Program-made: the position numbers and the translations under genes
Assembly: GCA_963708115.1 (NCBI GenBank)
Contig: CAVPRX010000001.1
Location: 62,001 to 126,000, forward strand
Direction of reading: 5' to 3'
From: VRUE01 sp963708115
GTDB taxonomy: Bacteria > Actinomycetota > Thermoleophilia > Solirubrobacterales > 70-9
Length of the DNA: 64,000 nt
The notes under the pieces: model-generated
Told to the model about the DNA's origin: nothing
Databases searched by the model: none
Seen by the model: the letters and a program-made list of their open reading frames with translations, nothing else
Shown here: piece after piece, positions 51,426 through 60,542 of the stretch
Layout of the letters: each line of letters opens with the position of its first letter
Numbering within the stretch: position 1 is the stretch's first letter

Positions 51426-53282
51426 TCACCCGGCGTCACCATCGGAGGCGTCCGCGAGCGGTGCGGCGAACAGCGCGCGGTCGACGCCGCGCAGGTCGCC
51501 CGCATCGAAGTAAGGCTGGGCCCAGCCGTCACTGGTGGACAGGAACCAGCCCGCGTCCCGTGCGGCGTCGCGCTTGGACGCCGGTGGCTCGCGCTGCCCA
51601 CCGTGATCTGAGAGGCGATCGAGGAACTGGAAGTGGTCGACCAGCGCCAGCGCCTCGAGCGCGAACGCGGTCGCGACGTCGCCGTCGTGGATCTCGATCA
51701 GGTTGTCGCCATTTTCTTTTTCGCCACCGAGCGCGAGATTCGACGACCCGCAGTAGACGACGGGATCGGTGCCGTTGAACCCGCATATGACGAACTTGTG
51801 GTGGATCTGGTGATAGCGGAGGCCCGGCACCTGATTGAACGGCGGCGGCAGCCTGACGTCTTTCGGCTTTCCGGTCACGAGCACGCCGGTCGTATGGCCG
51901 GGCGCGTAAAGCGCAAAGCCGCCCTGAGGGTCGTCGGATACGCCGTAGCTGAAGACGTCTTCCTGCTCGTGCAACTCTTTCAGCGTCGGGTAAACCGAAC
52001 CCGACCCTTTGAGCCCCATCACCGCGAACAGCACGCTCGCCGTCGCATCCTGTCTGGTGCCCTCGGTGGCGACGCGCTCGGCGATCGCGTCGAGCAATCC
52101 CTTGGCGACATCCTCGCTGTGCGGTGCGAAGGTGATCGTGCGCGGCGGCGTCACCGCACCCGGTGGCGAGAACTTCTCGGCCGACAGATCCGAGGCGATG
52201 AAAAGGTCGGCTTTGACCTCCTCTTCCCAGACCTGCCGGAAGAGGTCAGCGTACTTCTGAGCGGTCGGCTCATCGTCGAAGACCAACACATGGTTGGAGT
52301 TGGCGTACAACCCGGAAACGGAGAAGTTCGTCGAGCCGGTCAGAACCTTCTTCGCCCCGGTGGAGTCGGACACGACCATGACCTTGTCGTGTGCATAGCG
52401 GTCGAATTCCCCGCGCATGATCGCCGCCCCACCCGTAGCGGCGAGCTTGAATGCAGCCTCGAACTTGTCCTCGGGCTTCGAATTCTCTTCGTCATGGTGT
52501 TCGTCTGAGCTGTCGAGGATCACGCGGACCCGTCCCTGCTCGGCGAGCGCAAGCAGCTTCTTCATGATGTCGGGCTCATCGAGGTCGTAGGCGAAGACGT
52601 CGAGCTTGAGCTCCTCGTCGGCGATCACCTCGTCGAGCAGCGCGAAGATCGTCGTGCGCACCGTGAACCCGAGCCAGCCGTACTCCTCGGCGTAGGTGAA
52701 CTCCTTGTCATCCGAGTTGGCTCCAGCCACCTCGGAGGTGTCGAACAGCAGATCGGCATCGGGCGGGAGGATCCGGGCCACGCTGCCGAAGTGGTTGACG
52801 TAGGCCTGCGACTGCACGTACCCGCGCGTGAAGGCGAGCTTCAGCGAGCCTTGCTCGAAGCCGTCGACCGGAATGTCCACTGAAGTGCTCAACTTCGGAT
52901 CGAGCGCCAGCAACTTGCCGGCGGCGTCGAAGTACCGCGGCGTGACCGTATAGCTGTATGTACCCATGACCGGCTCCAAGCCCTGATGGTCAAAGCCCGG
53001 CACGTGCAGCCAGCGGAACTTGTGAAACGGAGCGTTGACGCTCGAGTTCGCCGGCTCGGAGGTGTCCTGCGCGTGCTGCTCGGGGTGCTCGAACTGCAGC
53101 TGGTTCCACAAGTAGTACTCCTGCTTGCCCGGAGGTCTACAGGCGACGGTGAAGCCGGCGAGTCCCTCGCGCCGGTCTTCGGCGAGGTTCCAGGCCAGCA
53201 GGGTCTTGGCATCGCCTCGGTAGGCGACGAGGCTCAGCACCTTGGATCGCGTGGTCGCAGGGGGCATGTAGATCGCAACCAT
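51426..53282 (-). CDS. large PLD-like protein with two HKD motifs
   Basis: 618 residues from the ATG at 53282; the frame extends 40 codons further. The N-terminal region of about 200 residues is beta-rich (LLAWNLAEDRREGLAGFTV, YSYTVTPRYFDAAGK). Two PLD modules follow: YAHDKVMVVSDS with TGSTNFSVSGL, and IHHKFVICGFNGTDPVVYC with CGSSNLALGG. The paired modules are typical of a catalytically competent PLD or nuclease. Divergently transcribed from the DUF2278 gene, with a 166-bp intergenic region. Confidence 0.85.
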   Translation of the reverse strand: MVAIYMPPATTRSKVLSLVAYRGDAKTLLAWNLAEDRREGLAGFTVACRPPGKQEYYLWNQLQFEHPEQHAQDTSEPANSSVNAPFHKFRWLHVPGFDHQGLEPVMGTYSYTVTPRYFDAAGKLLALDPKLSTSVDIPVDGFEQGSLKLAFTRGYVQSQAYVNHFGSVARILPPDADLLFDTSEVAGANSDDKEFTYAEEYGWLGFTVRTTIFALLDEVIADEELKLDVFAYDLDEPDIMKKLLALAEQGRVRVILDSSDEHHDEENSKPEDKFEAAFKLAATGGAAIMRGEFDRYAHDKVMVVSDSTGAKKVLTGSTNFSVSGLYANSNHVLVFDDEPTAQKYADLFRQVWEEEVKADLFIASDLSAEKFSPPGAVTPPRTITFAPHSEDVAKGLLDAIAERVATEGTRQDATASVLFAVMGLKGSGSVYPTLKELHEQEDVFSYGVSDDPQGGFALYAPGHTTGVLVTGKPKDVRLPPPFNQVPGLRYHQIHHKFVICGFNGTDPVVYCGSSNLALGGEKENGDNLIEIHDGDVATAFALEALALVDHFQFLDRLSDHGGQREPPASKRDAARDAGWFLSTSDGWAQPYFDAGDLRGVDRALFAAPLADASDGDAG

Positions 53283-53403
53283 ACGACGGATGCAGCGCTT
53301 TGCAAGGGCACGGAGAGGTGTGAGTAGGTAATAGCGAAGTAAACGTTTAGGTTCGCGACCCGCGGGTGCGCAACTCACCCGGCCGGAGATCGATCCGATC
53401 ATT

Positions 53404-53409
53404 TATAGT
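53404..53409 (+). promoter_or_regulatory. candidate -10 for DUF2278 gene
   Basis: TATAGT, 40 bp before the ATG at 53449, within the divergent region between the PLD-like and DUF2278 genes. No clear -35. GAGAGGA lies 7-8 nt before the start codon. Confidence 0.4.
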
Positions 53410-53448
53410 GCCCACGACCTAGCTTCGGAATGGCGAGAGGACTGACGG

Positions 53449-54456
53449 ATGCCGGTTGAGAACTACGGTGTGTTCACTGGTACGGTCACGAAGGACCAGC
53501 GCGAGATCGGAACCGGGAAGGTCCACTTCCAGTTCAAGATGGCGGCAGGGGATGACGTGATCCGGGTCCCGGTCAACGTCCTGTCGGACTCCCAGGGCGC
53601 GCTGGAGTCACGGCTGCTCAAGTACATCGTCATCGACGACTTTCGCCACCCGGTCACCGAAGCGATCGAGGCACTGGGCGACGGCTGGCACCCCCTCGAG
53701 CATGAGCCCGACAGCGGGGCGCTCGACTACCGGCGCGGCAACCTCTTCAAGGAGGCCGACATGCGGATCCTGCCGCCCGACGTGGCGGGCCCCGACAACG
53801 ACCTTCAGGACCTCATCCAACATTACGTTGAGCGCGCGCTCAACGACCCCAAGGTCAAGGTCTCGGCGATCGGCGGGCGCTGGCACGACGACGACGCCGA
53901 CAACATCTTTCCGGAGATCTCGCCCAGCACCGGCGTGCACGAGGTCCATATGAACCAGGGCAACGCGGCCGGCCACACGGGCGAAGACGGCATCTGGAAC
54001 GACGGTGGCCTGCTGATCCACCTGCCCGAGCCCGAGGACCGCTGGGTCGCGTTCTTCTTCGCCTTCCAGAACCAGACGTTCAACACCGACGACGTCCACG
54101 GCCACGCCCTGATCGACCAGCCACTGCCGGAGACGGCGTCCGTGCGCATCATCGCGGCGCTGGTCAACCCGGCCGGCGCCGGCGACGAGGGCGAGAGCGT
54201 CCTGCTGCTGAACGCGTCGCCCGACCCGGTCGACCTGACCGGCTGGCAGATCGCCGACAAGGCCAAGGAGAAGTGCGCCGTCACCGAGGGGCCGCTCGCC
54301 GCGAGCAAAACGCTGGAGGTGCCAGTCGTCAAGCCCTGCGCGTTGAGCAACAACGGCGGGATCATCACGCTCTTGGACGCGACCGGCACGAAGGTCTCGG
54401 GCGTCTCCTACACCCAGGAGCAAGCCCACGATCAGGGCTGGACGGTCACGTTCTAA
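53449..54456 (+). CDS. DUF2278 (YukJ-like) protein with C-terminal lamin-tail domain
   Basis: 335 residues. Residues 1-215 match DUF2278: MPVENYGVFTGTV, GKVHFQFKM, DDLQDLIQHYVERAL-like sequence, NQGNAAGHTGEDGIWNDGGLL and WVAFFFAFQNQTF. Residues about 230-335 form a lamin-tail (LTD) fold with GEGESVLLLNASPDPVDLTGW-like sequence and ITLLDATGTKVSGVSYT. LTDs often accompany extracellular or membrane-associated nucleases and phosphatases. There is no signal peptide. Its position opposite a PLD-like protein suggests joint function. Confidence 0.85.
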   Translation: MPVENYGVFTGTVTKDQREIGTGKVHFQFKMAAGDDVIRVPVNVLSDSQGALESRLLKYIVIDDFRHPVTEAIEALGDGWHPLEHEPDSGALDYRRGNLFKEADMRILPPDVAGPDNDLQDLIQHYVERALNDPKVKVSAIGGRWHDDDADNIFPEISPSTGVHEVHMNQGNAAGHTGEDGIWNDGGLLIHLPEPEDRWVAFFFAFQNQTFNTDDVHGHALIDQPLPETASVRIIAALVNPAGAGDEGESVLLLNASPDPVDLTGWQIADKAKEKCAVTEGPLAASKTLEVPVVKPCALSNNGGIITLLDATGTKVSGVSYTQEQAHDQGWTVTF

Positions 54457-54546
54457 TCGACGGCGGAACTCCGGTCGACCCCGCGTCGGCCGGCCGATGA
54501 CCCGATCGCCGAGGAGGAAACGTGTGCCTGGGATCGGTGGAGGCGC

Positions 54547-54717
54547 GTGGTATCGCGATTGCTCGGCCTCGGACTCGAACGTCGCGAACACCGTCGGCCC
54601 CGCTTCCTGACTCCACAGGCCGTTCTCATCGGCGTCCAGTCCAAGGGGGTGTCGGTCGATTCGGCTGGGGTCACCGATCCCGAGGGGAATCGGATCGAGC
54701 TGCGGCAACCCGCCTGA
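54547..54717 (+). pseudogene. remnant of a VOC/glyoxalase-family gene
   Basis: The last 30 codons read AVLIGVQSKGVSVDSAG then VTDPEGNRIELRQPA and a stop, the typical end of VOC-family proteins. Upstream the frame turns into Arg-rich sequence without the rest of the domain. The stretch 54457-54854 otherwise holds nothing convincing except a doubtful 47-codon frame. Confidence 0.45.
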
Positions 54718-54735
54718 CCGCGTTTTCACACAGCG

Positions 54736-54879
54736 GTGACGCGCCGGTGGCTTGCTGGGCCATTTGAAGAGCAGCGAGCTGAGCGCGAAGAACAGGGTCG
54801 GCTGATCGAGCCTGTGCGTCCTCCGACCGCGGGCGACCTTATTGTGGCCCGCCCTTGCACGACGCCTCTCAGCACATGA
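54736..54879 (+). CDS. doubtful 47-residue ORF overlapping the helicase start
   Basis: GTG at 54736 to TGA at 54877-54879. The product is Arg/Glu-rich (GPFEEQRAEREEQGRLIEP). Its stop overlaps the helicase ATG as ATGA, a coupling arrangement, and the helicase lacks its own ribosome site. No family resemblance; may be chance. Confidence 0.25.
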   Translation: MTRRWLAGPFEEQRAEREEQGRLIEPVRPPTAGDLIVARPCTTPLST

Positions 54880-56522
54880 TCGGCGGCGGGGCGCGTGCCC
54901 GATCGCTTCCGGACTGGCCCGACACCCGACCCCTCCGCTCGTGGCAGGAGGAGGCGACCGAGGCCGTGCGGGCGCACTCGGCCGCCAGCTTCTTGGCCTC
55001 GGCTACGCCGGCGGCCGGCAAGACCACCTTCGGCCTGCACATCGCCCACCGGATGCTGAGCGCCAAGTTCGTCTCGCGCGTCGTCGTGGCCGGCCCGACC
55101 ACCCACATCTGCCGCCAGTGGGCCGCCGACGCCGCCCGCTACGGCATCGACCTCGAGCCGAACAGGCCAAACTCGGACGGGCCGGAGTCGGCCGACTTCC
55201 ACGGCGTCGCCGTCACCTACCAGACGATCGCTGCTGGGCCGGATATGCACCGGCTGGCCGCCGGCCGCCGGCCGACCCTGCTGATCGCCGACGAGCCGCA
55301 CCACATGGGCGACCAGGCCGCCTGGGGCCTGCAGACCCGCAAGGCCTTCGACGGCGCCCGCTTCCGGCTGCTTCTCTCCGGCACGCCCTTCCGCTCCGAC
55401 AACTCGGCCATTCCCTGGGTCGCCTACGACGAGGATGGCCTCAGCCAGGCCGACTACGCCTACGGCTACCCGCAGGCGTTGGTCGACCGGGTGTGCCGCC
55501 CGATCACCTTCCTGCCCTATGACGGCGAGATGGAGTGGCTCTCGGACGGTCGGCTGCGCAGCGCCGACTTCGACCTTGTCTTGCCGGCGGCAGAGACGGC
55601 CCGGCGCCTACGGACGGCGCTCAGCCCGGAAGGCGAGTGGATGGGCGAGGTGCTGCGCGACGGCGATGCCAGGCTGAGCGAGGTGCGCGCCGACGGGCAC
55701 CCTGACGCGGGGGGCCTGGTCATCGCCTCCGATCAGGATCACGCGCGGGCGATCGCGGCTCGGCTCCGCTCGGTCGCGGGGGAGCAACCCGAGCTGGTGA
55801 TGAGCGACGAGCCCGGTGCCAGCCGGCGAATCGCCGATTTCGCCTCCTCCGATCGACGCTGGCTGGTCTCCGTCCTGATGGTCTCAGAGGGCGTCGACAT
55901 CCCCCGCCTGCGGGTCGGCGTCTATGCGACGGCGGCCCGGACCGAGCTCTTCTTCCGCCAGGTGGTCGGTCGCTTCATCCGGTCCACCCCACGGCCGCGC
56001 CGCCAGATGAGCTACCTCCTGATGCCGGCCGACCCGCGGCTTAAGGCGCTCGCCCACGAAATCGAGCTGGAGCGCCGACACGCGCTCGACCTCTCGCCGG
56101 ACGCCGAGGAGGAGGGCGAGATGGACGACGCCGATCCGGAGCGGCCCGAGCCGGGTGGCGGCTTTGCCGCCCTGAGTTCGGGCGACGCCGAGCTGGACGA
56201 GGCGATCATGAGCGAGACCACGCTTCAGCTCTTCCCGACCGACGACCCCGAGGCGGGGGCGAAGAAGGCGACCGTCCTCGCCAGGCCCAAAGCCGCGTCG
56301 GAGGACCTCAAACCCGAGCGGGAGTCGGCCTATGCGACCCGAGAGCGGCTGCGCGGAGAGCGCAGGCGCCTGGTCGCCGACGTCGCCCGTCGCACCAACA
56401 AGTCGCACCGGGAGGTCCAGGCCCGCATCAATCGCGAGACCCGCACGCGCTCGGTCTCCAGCGCCACCATCGAGCAACTCGAGCGCGGCAATGCGATGCT
56501 GCGCCGCGAGCTGTGGCGTTGA
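54876..56522 (+). CDS. DEAD/DEAH-box superfamily 2 helicase
   Basis: 548 residues from the ATG at 54876; a TTG at 54855 would add seven. Helicase motifs are Q-like LRSWQEEA, I ATPAAGKTT, Ia VVVAGPT, II ADEPHH (DExH form), III LSGTPFRSD, IV LVIASDQ, V VLMVSEGVDIP and VI QVVGRFIR. After about residue 420 there is an acidic linker, then a basic coiled C-terminus (ESAYATRERLRGERRRLVAD). It resembles the ATP-dependent helicases of defence islands and ComFA-like proteins. The partner is not evident. Confidence 0.88.
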   Translation: MIGGGARARSLPDWPDTRPLRSWQEEATEAVRAHSAASFLASATPAAGKTTFGLHIAHRMLSAKFVSRVVVAGPTTHICRQWAADAARYGIDLEPNRPNSDGPESADFHGVAVTYQTIAAGPDMHRLAAGRRPTLLIADEPHHMGDQAAWGLQTRKAFDGARFRLLLSGTPFRSDNSAIPWVAYDEDGLSQADYAYGYPQALVDRVCRPITFLPYDGEMEWLSDGRLRSADFDLVLPAAETARRLRTALSPEGEWMGEVLRDGDARLSEVRADGHPDAGGLVIASDQDHARAIAARLRSVAGEQPELVMSDEPGASRRIADFASSDRRWLVSVLMVSEGVDIPRLRVGVYATAARTELFFRQVVGRFIRSTPRPRRQMSYLLMPADPRLKALAHEIELERRHALDLSPDAEEEGEMDDADPERPEPGGGFAALSSGDAELDEAIMSETTLQLFPTDDPEAGAKKATVLARPKAASEDLKPERESAYATRERLRGERRRLVADVARRTNKSHREVQARINRETRTRSVSSATIEQLERGNAMLRRELWR

Positions 56523-56602
56523 GATCTCGTGGCCGAACTGAGCGGTTAAGGAGCGAAGCGGGGGCGGCGACCCCACTCGGCGTCGTAGGCGAGCATCGGG
56601 GC

Positions 56603-56608
56603 TAGACT
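56603..56608 (+). promoter_or_regulatory. candidate -10 for leaderless 148-residue gene
   Basis: TAGACT, 6 nt before the GTG at 56615, the spacing of leaderless actinobacterial promoters. There is no Shine-Dalgarno before that start. Confidence 0.35.
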
Positions 56609-56614
56609 GCCGAC

Positions 56615-57061
56615 GTGGCGGAGGGGTCGCACCCGAGCAATTCTGAAGCCCAAATCAAGGCCGAGGGGACGATCCTCCAGGCCCTCGCGAAGGCGCTTGG
56701 AGTCCCCCTGGTCCAGGGTGCAGAAATCTCGCTCGCCAACTCCCGAGTTCGGCCTGACGGTGTCGGCGTAGACGCCTTGATCTTCGTAGAGGTCTTTGCC
56801 CACATCGGCAAGTTGCGGGGCGGCCAGATGCACAAGGTGTCGACCGACGCCCTGAAGCTCCTAGCGATCCGCGAGGTACATCCTGCCGCCCGCCTGATCC
56901 TCGCCTTCGCCGACAAGGCGGCCGCGGGATCGGTTTCCGGGTGGAAGGCAGAGACGCTGGCGGCCAATGGCATCGAGATTCACACGGTCGACCTCGATCC
57001 CGCAGACCGCGCCACGATCGAAGCAGCCCAGACGCGGCAGAAGATGGTCAACCCCAGTTAG
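56615..57061 (+). CDS. small uncharacterised protein, possible PD-(D/E)xK-like fold
   Basis: 148 residues. An N-terminal helical segment (KAEGTILQALAKALG) precedes GVDALIFVEVFAHIGKLRGGQMHKVSTDALKL-type sequence, where Asp, Glu and Lys/Gln are spaced as in restriction-endonuclease-like folds. A hydrophobic strand LILAFADKAA and a tail end the protein. Proteins of this type are found in actinobacteria without assigned function. The nuclease idea is an inference from residue spacing only. It lies 92 bp after the helicase on the same strand. Confidence 0.7.
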   Translation: MAEGSHPSNSEAQIKAEGTILQALAKALGVPLVQGAEISLANSRVRPDGVGVDALIFVEVFAHIGKLRGGQMHKVSTDALKLLAIREVHPAARLILAFADKAAAGSVSGWKAETLAANGIEIHTVDLDPADRATIEAAQTRQKMVNPS

Positions 57062-57156
57062 CAGCGCTGCGACGTGTTGGGGTCGCTTCACGTCGGAACT
57101 CCGGTGGGTAGGACGGCTTGGTGAGCGGAGGCGATGTCGAGCGGGCACAAATCTTC

Positions 57157-57261
57157 TCAGTCTCCGATCTGGGTTCCCAGCCAGATCGCCACCAATAGAA
57201 ACACGACCACGATCCCGCCAGCGACAACTATGACCTGAAGCACTTTCTCTTTGCCGGTCAA
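57157..57261 (-). CDS. possible 34-residue single-pass membrane protein
   Basis: TTG at 57261 gives a short charged start (TGKEKVLQ), one hydrophobic helix VIVVAGGIVVVFLLVAIWLG and the end TQIGD. The frame is open for about 25 codons more without ATG or GTG. It has no ribosome site. The clear membrane helix in otherwise non-coding DNA is the only support. Confidence 0.35.
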   Translation of the reverse strand: MTGKEKVLQVIVVAGGIVVVFLLVAIWLGTQIGD

Positions 57262-57457
57262 TTGGTCAACATCCGGGAGGGCGGCCGGCGCCCACGCCGC
57301 CTTCCAGCTCGGGCGAGAGGGTCGTGTCGAGGGGCTGTTTCACGCTGCCGACGCTACCACTGCCAGCTCACGCTCCTACGCAGCGGCGACGGCGTGTTCA
57401 AGCGCGGCGAGGACGTCCTCGTGGAGCTGACACGGGTAACGACAACTAGTATCCACC
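57262..57457. other. intergenic, no gene seen
   Basis: Between the doubtful small membrane ORF and the NHL gene. Nothing convincing apart from TAGTAT at 57447-57452, 5 nt before the NHL GTG, a possible leaderless -10. Confidence 0.4.
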
Positions 57458-58987
57458 GTGACGATGGCCCGCCACCGCCGCCACCGCCCGAGACCTAGGC
57501 AGAGCTTGCTTCCGAGCATGCTTATGGTCGTCTGCCTGGCGGCTCTGCTCGCACCAGCGATGGCATCGGCCGAGTACACCTTCCTCGCCAAGTGGGGCAG
57601 CGGCGGCTCAGGCGACGGCCAGTTCCGCGCGCCCCACGGCGTAGCGGCCGACACTTTTGGAAACGTTTACGTCACCGACTTCGGCAACGGCCTGGGCAAC
57701 AACGACCGCGTCGAGAAGTTCGACTCGAACGGGACATTCCTCACGAAATGGGGAAGCTTGGGCGCGGGCGACACCGAATTTCACGACCCATGGGGCATCG
57801 CCACCGACTCCGAAGGAAACGTCTACGTCGCCGACATCAACAACCACTACATCAAGAAGTTCGACTCGAGCGGTGTCTTCGCCCTTAAATTCGGTGGCGC
57901 GGGTACGGGCGACGGCGAATTCGGCTTCCCATTTGGTGTTGCAGTCGATCCCGCGGGCAATGTCTACGTGGCCGACCACAGTGGCGGTGCCACGAACACC
58001 GACCGGATCCAGAAGTTCAAACCGTCACTCGGTGGCTATGTCTATGACGACCAGTGGGGCATTCCTGGCTCAGGATCCGGTCAGTTCAAAGAACCCGCCG
58101 ACGTGGCCACGGACTCCTCGGGCAACGTCTACGTCAGTGATCGCAACAACCACCGGATTCAGAAATTCGACTCAGAAGGGTTCTTCCTCGCCACCTGGGG
58201 GTGGGATGTCGACATCGGCGGCGGCAGCGGCTTCGAGATCTGCACGACCTCGGCCACCTGCAGGGCCGGGGTCAGCGGCTCAGGCGACGGCCAGCTGGTC
58301 TTCCCCGAGGGTATAGCCACCGATTCCGTCGGCAATGTCTACATCGCCGACCGCGGCAACAATCGGGTCCAGAAGTTCAACTCGAACGGTGCCTTCATCA
58401 CCAAATTCGGCAGCACGGGAGCCGGTGATGGCCAGTTCCTGCAGCCCAATGACGTCACCGTCGATACCGCCGGCAACGTCTACGTCGCCGACACCGGCAG
58501 CGACAGGATTCAGAAGTTCGCCGAGACCAGTGCCCCACCACCCACCGGTGGCGGAGGTTCGGGTGGCAGCGGTGGCGGCGGGATCGTCATCGACGTGACC
58601 AACGAGTTCAAGATCGAAAGCACGACCGTTCTGTCGAAGAACGGCGCGCTCAAGTTCAAGCTCAAACTGCCCGCTCCCGGCAACGTGGAGGCGACCGCAA
58701 CGGTGATACCGCCGCCGCGACCGCCGTCACTCAACCCTGGGCAGCGCGAACACGAAGGGCACAAATCGCAACTTGCCAAGAAAGTCGCGATGGCGACGGG
58801 AAGCGCGACCGCCAATGCCGCGGGCCCGCTCACGCTCACGCTCAGCCCCAACAAAAAAGGGAAGAAATTCCTCGGTTGGAAGAGCCCCCTGAAGGCAACC
58901 GTCAAGATCACGTACACGCCTACGGGCGGCACCGCCAGTTCGATCACCCGCGCCGCGAAGTTCAAGCTCGCCAAGAAGAAACGCTAA
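57458..58987 (+). CDS. secreted NHL-repeat beta-propeller protein
   Basis: 509 residues. A basic N-terminus and signal peptide (LMVVCLAALLAPAMASAE) are followed by six NHL-type blades, each with FxPxGVAxDxxGNVYVxDxxNxRIQKF (e.g. ATDSEGNVYVADINNHYIKKF, AVDPAGNVYVADHSGG, TVDTAGNVYVADTGSDRIQKF). A Gly/Ser-rich linker (GGGGSGGSGGGG) leads to a C-terminal beta domain of about 130 residues found on actinobacterial exported proteins. It probably binds ligands outside the cell. GTG at 57458; ATG at 57464 is also possible. Confidence 0.88.
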   Translation: MTMARHRRHRPRPRQSLLPSMLMVVCLAALLAPAMASAEYTFLAKWGSGGSGDGQFRAPHGVAADTFGNVYVTDFGNGLGNNDRVEKFDSNGTFLTKWGSLGAGDTEFHDPWGIATDSEGNVYVADINNHYIKKFDSSGVFALKFGGAGTGDGEFGFPFGVAVDPAGNVYVADHSGGATNTDRIQKFKPSLGGYVYDDQWGIPGSGSGQFKEPADVATDSSGNVYVSDRNNHRIQKFDSEGFFLATWGWDVDIGGGSGFEICTTSATCRAGVSGSGDGQLVFPEGIATDSVGNVYIADRGNNRVQKFNSNGAFITKFGSTGAGDGQFLQPNDVTVDTAGNVYVADTGSDRIQKFAETSAPPPTGGGGSGGSGGGGIVIDVTNEFKIESTTVLSKNGALKFKLKLPAPGNVEATATVIPPPRPPSLNPGQREHEGHKSQLAKKVAMATGSATANAAGPLTLTLSPNKKGKKFLGWKSPLKATVKITYTPTGGTASSITRAAKFKLAKKKR

Positions 58988-59057
58988 CTGCATCCCTCTG
59001 CCAGGTGTCCTTCGAGTCGGTGTGGGCGGTCCAGAAAGCTCCGCGATGCCGAGGCGC

Positions 59058-59255
59058 CTAATCCGTCTCGCCGCGGCGGGCATACAGCTCATCCACATGG
59101 GACATACCTTTCGGCGGCAGCATTGCCCCAACGATCCAGATGACCGGGATGACAAAACCAAAGGCAAAGAGGAAGTAGTGCTTGTTCTGGAACGTCCTGA
59201 TGCCAAGAACAACCAAGAGAACGAAATACAAGATGCCTAGTCCGACGAATAGCAA
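59058..59255 (-). CDS. small two-helix membrane protein
   Basis: 65 residues with two hydrophobic segments (FVGLGILYFVLLVVLGI and YFLFAFGFVIPVIWIVGAML). A short loop with Gln/Asn/Lys lies between them and a charged tail KGMSHVDELYARRGETD at the end. It resembles the phospholipase_D-nuclease N-terminal or DUF2516-like small membrane proteins, but I cannot name it. It is isolated between the NHL gene and tRNA-Gly. Confidence 0.68.
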   Translation of the reverse strand: MLFVGLGILYFVLLVVLGIRTFQNKHYFLFAFGFVIPVIWIVGAMLPPKGMSHVDELYARRGETD

Positions 59256-59467
59256 GACGAGCTCCCATTCCTGTAGAGGTTCAGCCGACTCAAACGCTTT
59301 CCAATCGGTGGGCCGCGGCTGGCACCACTGCGCTCCGCGTCGTGCTGCGTTGCCCCCGAGTCTGGCACAGCCAGCCTCGCCCTAGGCTGCGAGCAACGGC
59401 GCCGATGGACGGTCGCCTCCCCACCGGCAGTTTCAACCGACTCTCAAGGGCAGGGGATTCGATGCTA

Positions 59468-59541
59468 AGCGGCTGATCGGATTCGAACCGACGACCTTCT
59501 GCATGGCAAGCAGACGCTCTAGCCAGCTGAGCTACAGCCGC
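59468..59541 (-). tRNA. tRNA-Gly (GCC)
   Basis: A 74-nt cloverleaf with acceptor GCGGCTG/CAGCCGC, anticodon stem TCTGC/GCAGA with loop TTGCCAT (GCC, U33 normal) and T-arm GTCGG-TTCGAAT-CCGAT (last pair G-T). Discriminator T; no CCA encoded. Confidence 0.93.
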
Positions 59542-59704
59542 ATCGGTCGCGGATTATAGGCGTGTAGGCCTCGATCGCCCGACGCCGGCGGCATCGGCAA
59601 CGCGAGTGCCGGGCCGCTTCGTTTGAGCTACTCATTATTGGGTAAGGCGTTTTCAACCCCGTTTCAGCCGGGTGCTTCGACGCCCAGTCACCCAAGGAGG
59701 CCTC

Positions 59705-60535
59705 GTGAACCGAAGCAAGACCGCCATCCTCGCCGCCGTGCTGGCGCTCGCAATTGCGTTGATCGTCCCGGCCGGCTCCTCAGCCTGGGCGCCGGCGAAA
59801 TCGGCGTCTATCCATCCCGGCGTGCAGGCCTTCACGGCGGGCGCCCAGTGCACCTCGAACTTCGTCTTCCAGGAAGGAGCCGGCGTCTATCTCGGTCAGG
59901 CCGCGCACTGCTCCGGCACCGGCGGGCAGACCGAAACCGACGGCTGCGGCAGCGGCTCGCTGCCGCTCGGCACGCCGGTGGAAGTGAAAGGCGCGAGCAA
60001 GCCGGGCACGCTCGTCTACAACTCCTGGCTGACCATGCAGGAAAAGGGCGAGGCCGACCCCGACACCTGCGCCTACAACGACCTGGCCCTGATCAGGATC
60101 GACCCGGCCGACGTCGGCAGCGTCAACCCCTCGGTGCCGAGCTTTGGCGGACCGACCGGCCTCGGCACCGTCGGCGGGCTCGGCTCGACCGTCTACTCCT
60201 ACGGCAACTCCGAGCTGCGCGGTGGGGTCACCAAGCTCAGCCCCAAGCAGGGCATCGTGGTCCAGAACGAAGGCGGCGGCTGGAGCCACATCGTCGTCAC
60301 CCTGACCCCGGGCGTGCCGGGCGATTCCGGCAGCGGCTTCCTCAACGGCTCCGGCGAAGCGGTCGGCGTCCTCAGCACCCTTCAGCTGGCACCGCTGGCC
60401 GGAACCAACGGCGTCGGCGACATCGGCAAGGAGCTTGCCTACCTGCGCGCCAACAGCAGCTTCGGCGCGATGCAGCTGGTGCATGGCACCGAGCCGTTCA
60501 AGCCGAACCTGGTGGAAGCGATCCTCGGCTCATAG
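59705..60535 (+). CDS. secreted trypsin-like serine protease
   Basis: 276 residues. GTG at 59705 with AAGGAGG just upstream. Signal peptide about residues 1-28 (ILAAVLALAIALIVPAGSSAWA). The mature chymotrypsin-like domain has the triad His in GQAAHCSG, Asp in YNDLALIRI and Ser in PGDSGSGFL. Cysteines AQCTSN/AAHC and DGCGSG/DTCAYN could pair. It is probably an extracellular peptidase. No propeptide is obvious. Monocistronic, ending 7 bp before a convergent VOC gene. Confidence 0.9.
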   Translation: MNRSKTAILAAVLALAIALIVPAGSSAWAPAKSASIHPGVQAFTAGAQCTSNFVFQEGAGVYLGQAAHCSGTGGQTETDGCGSGSLPLGTPVEVKGASKPGTLVYNSWLTMQEKGEADPDTCAYNDLALIRIDPADVGSVNPSVPSFGGPTGLGTVGGLGSTVYSYGNSELRGGVTKLSPKQGIVVQNEGGGWSHIVVTLTPGVPGDSGSGFLNGSGEAVGVLSTLQLAPLAGTNGVGDIGKELAYLRANSSFGAMQLVHGTEPFKPNLVEAILGS

Positions 60536-60542
60536 GCAAAGA

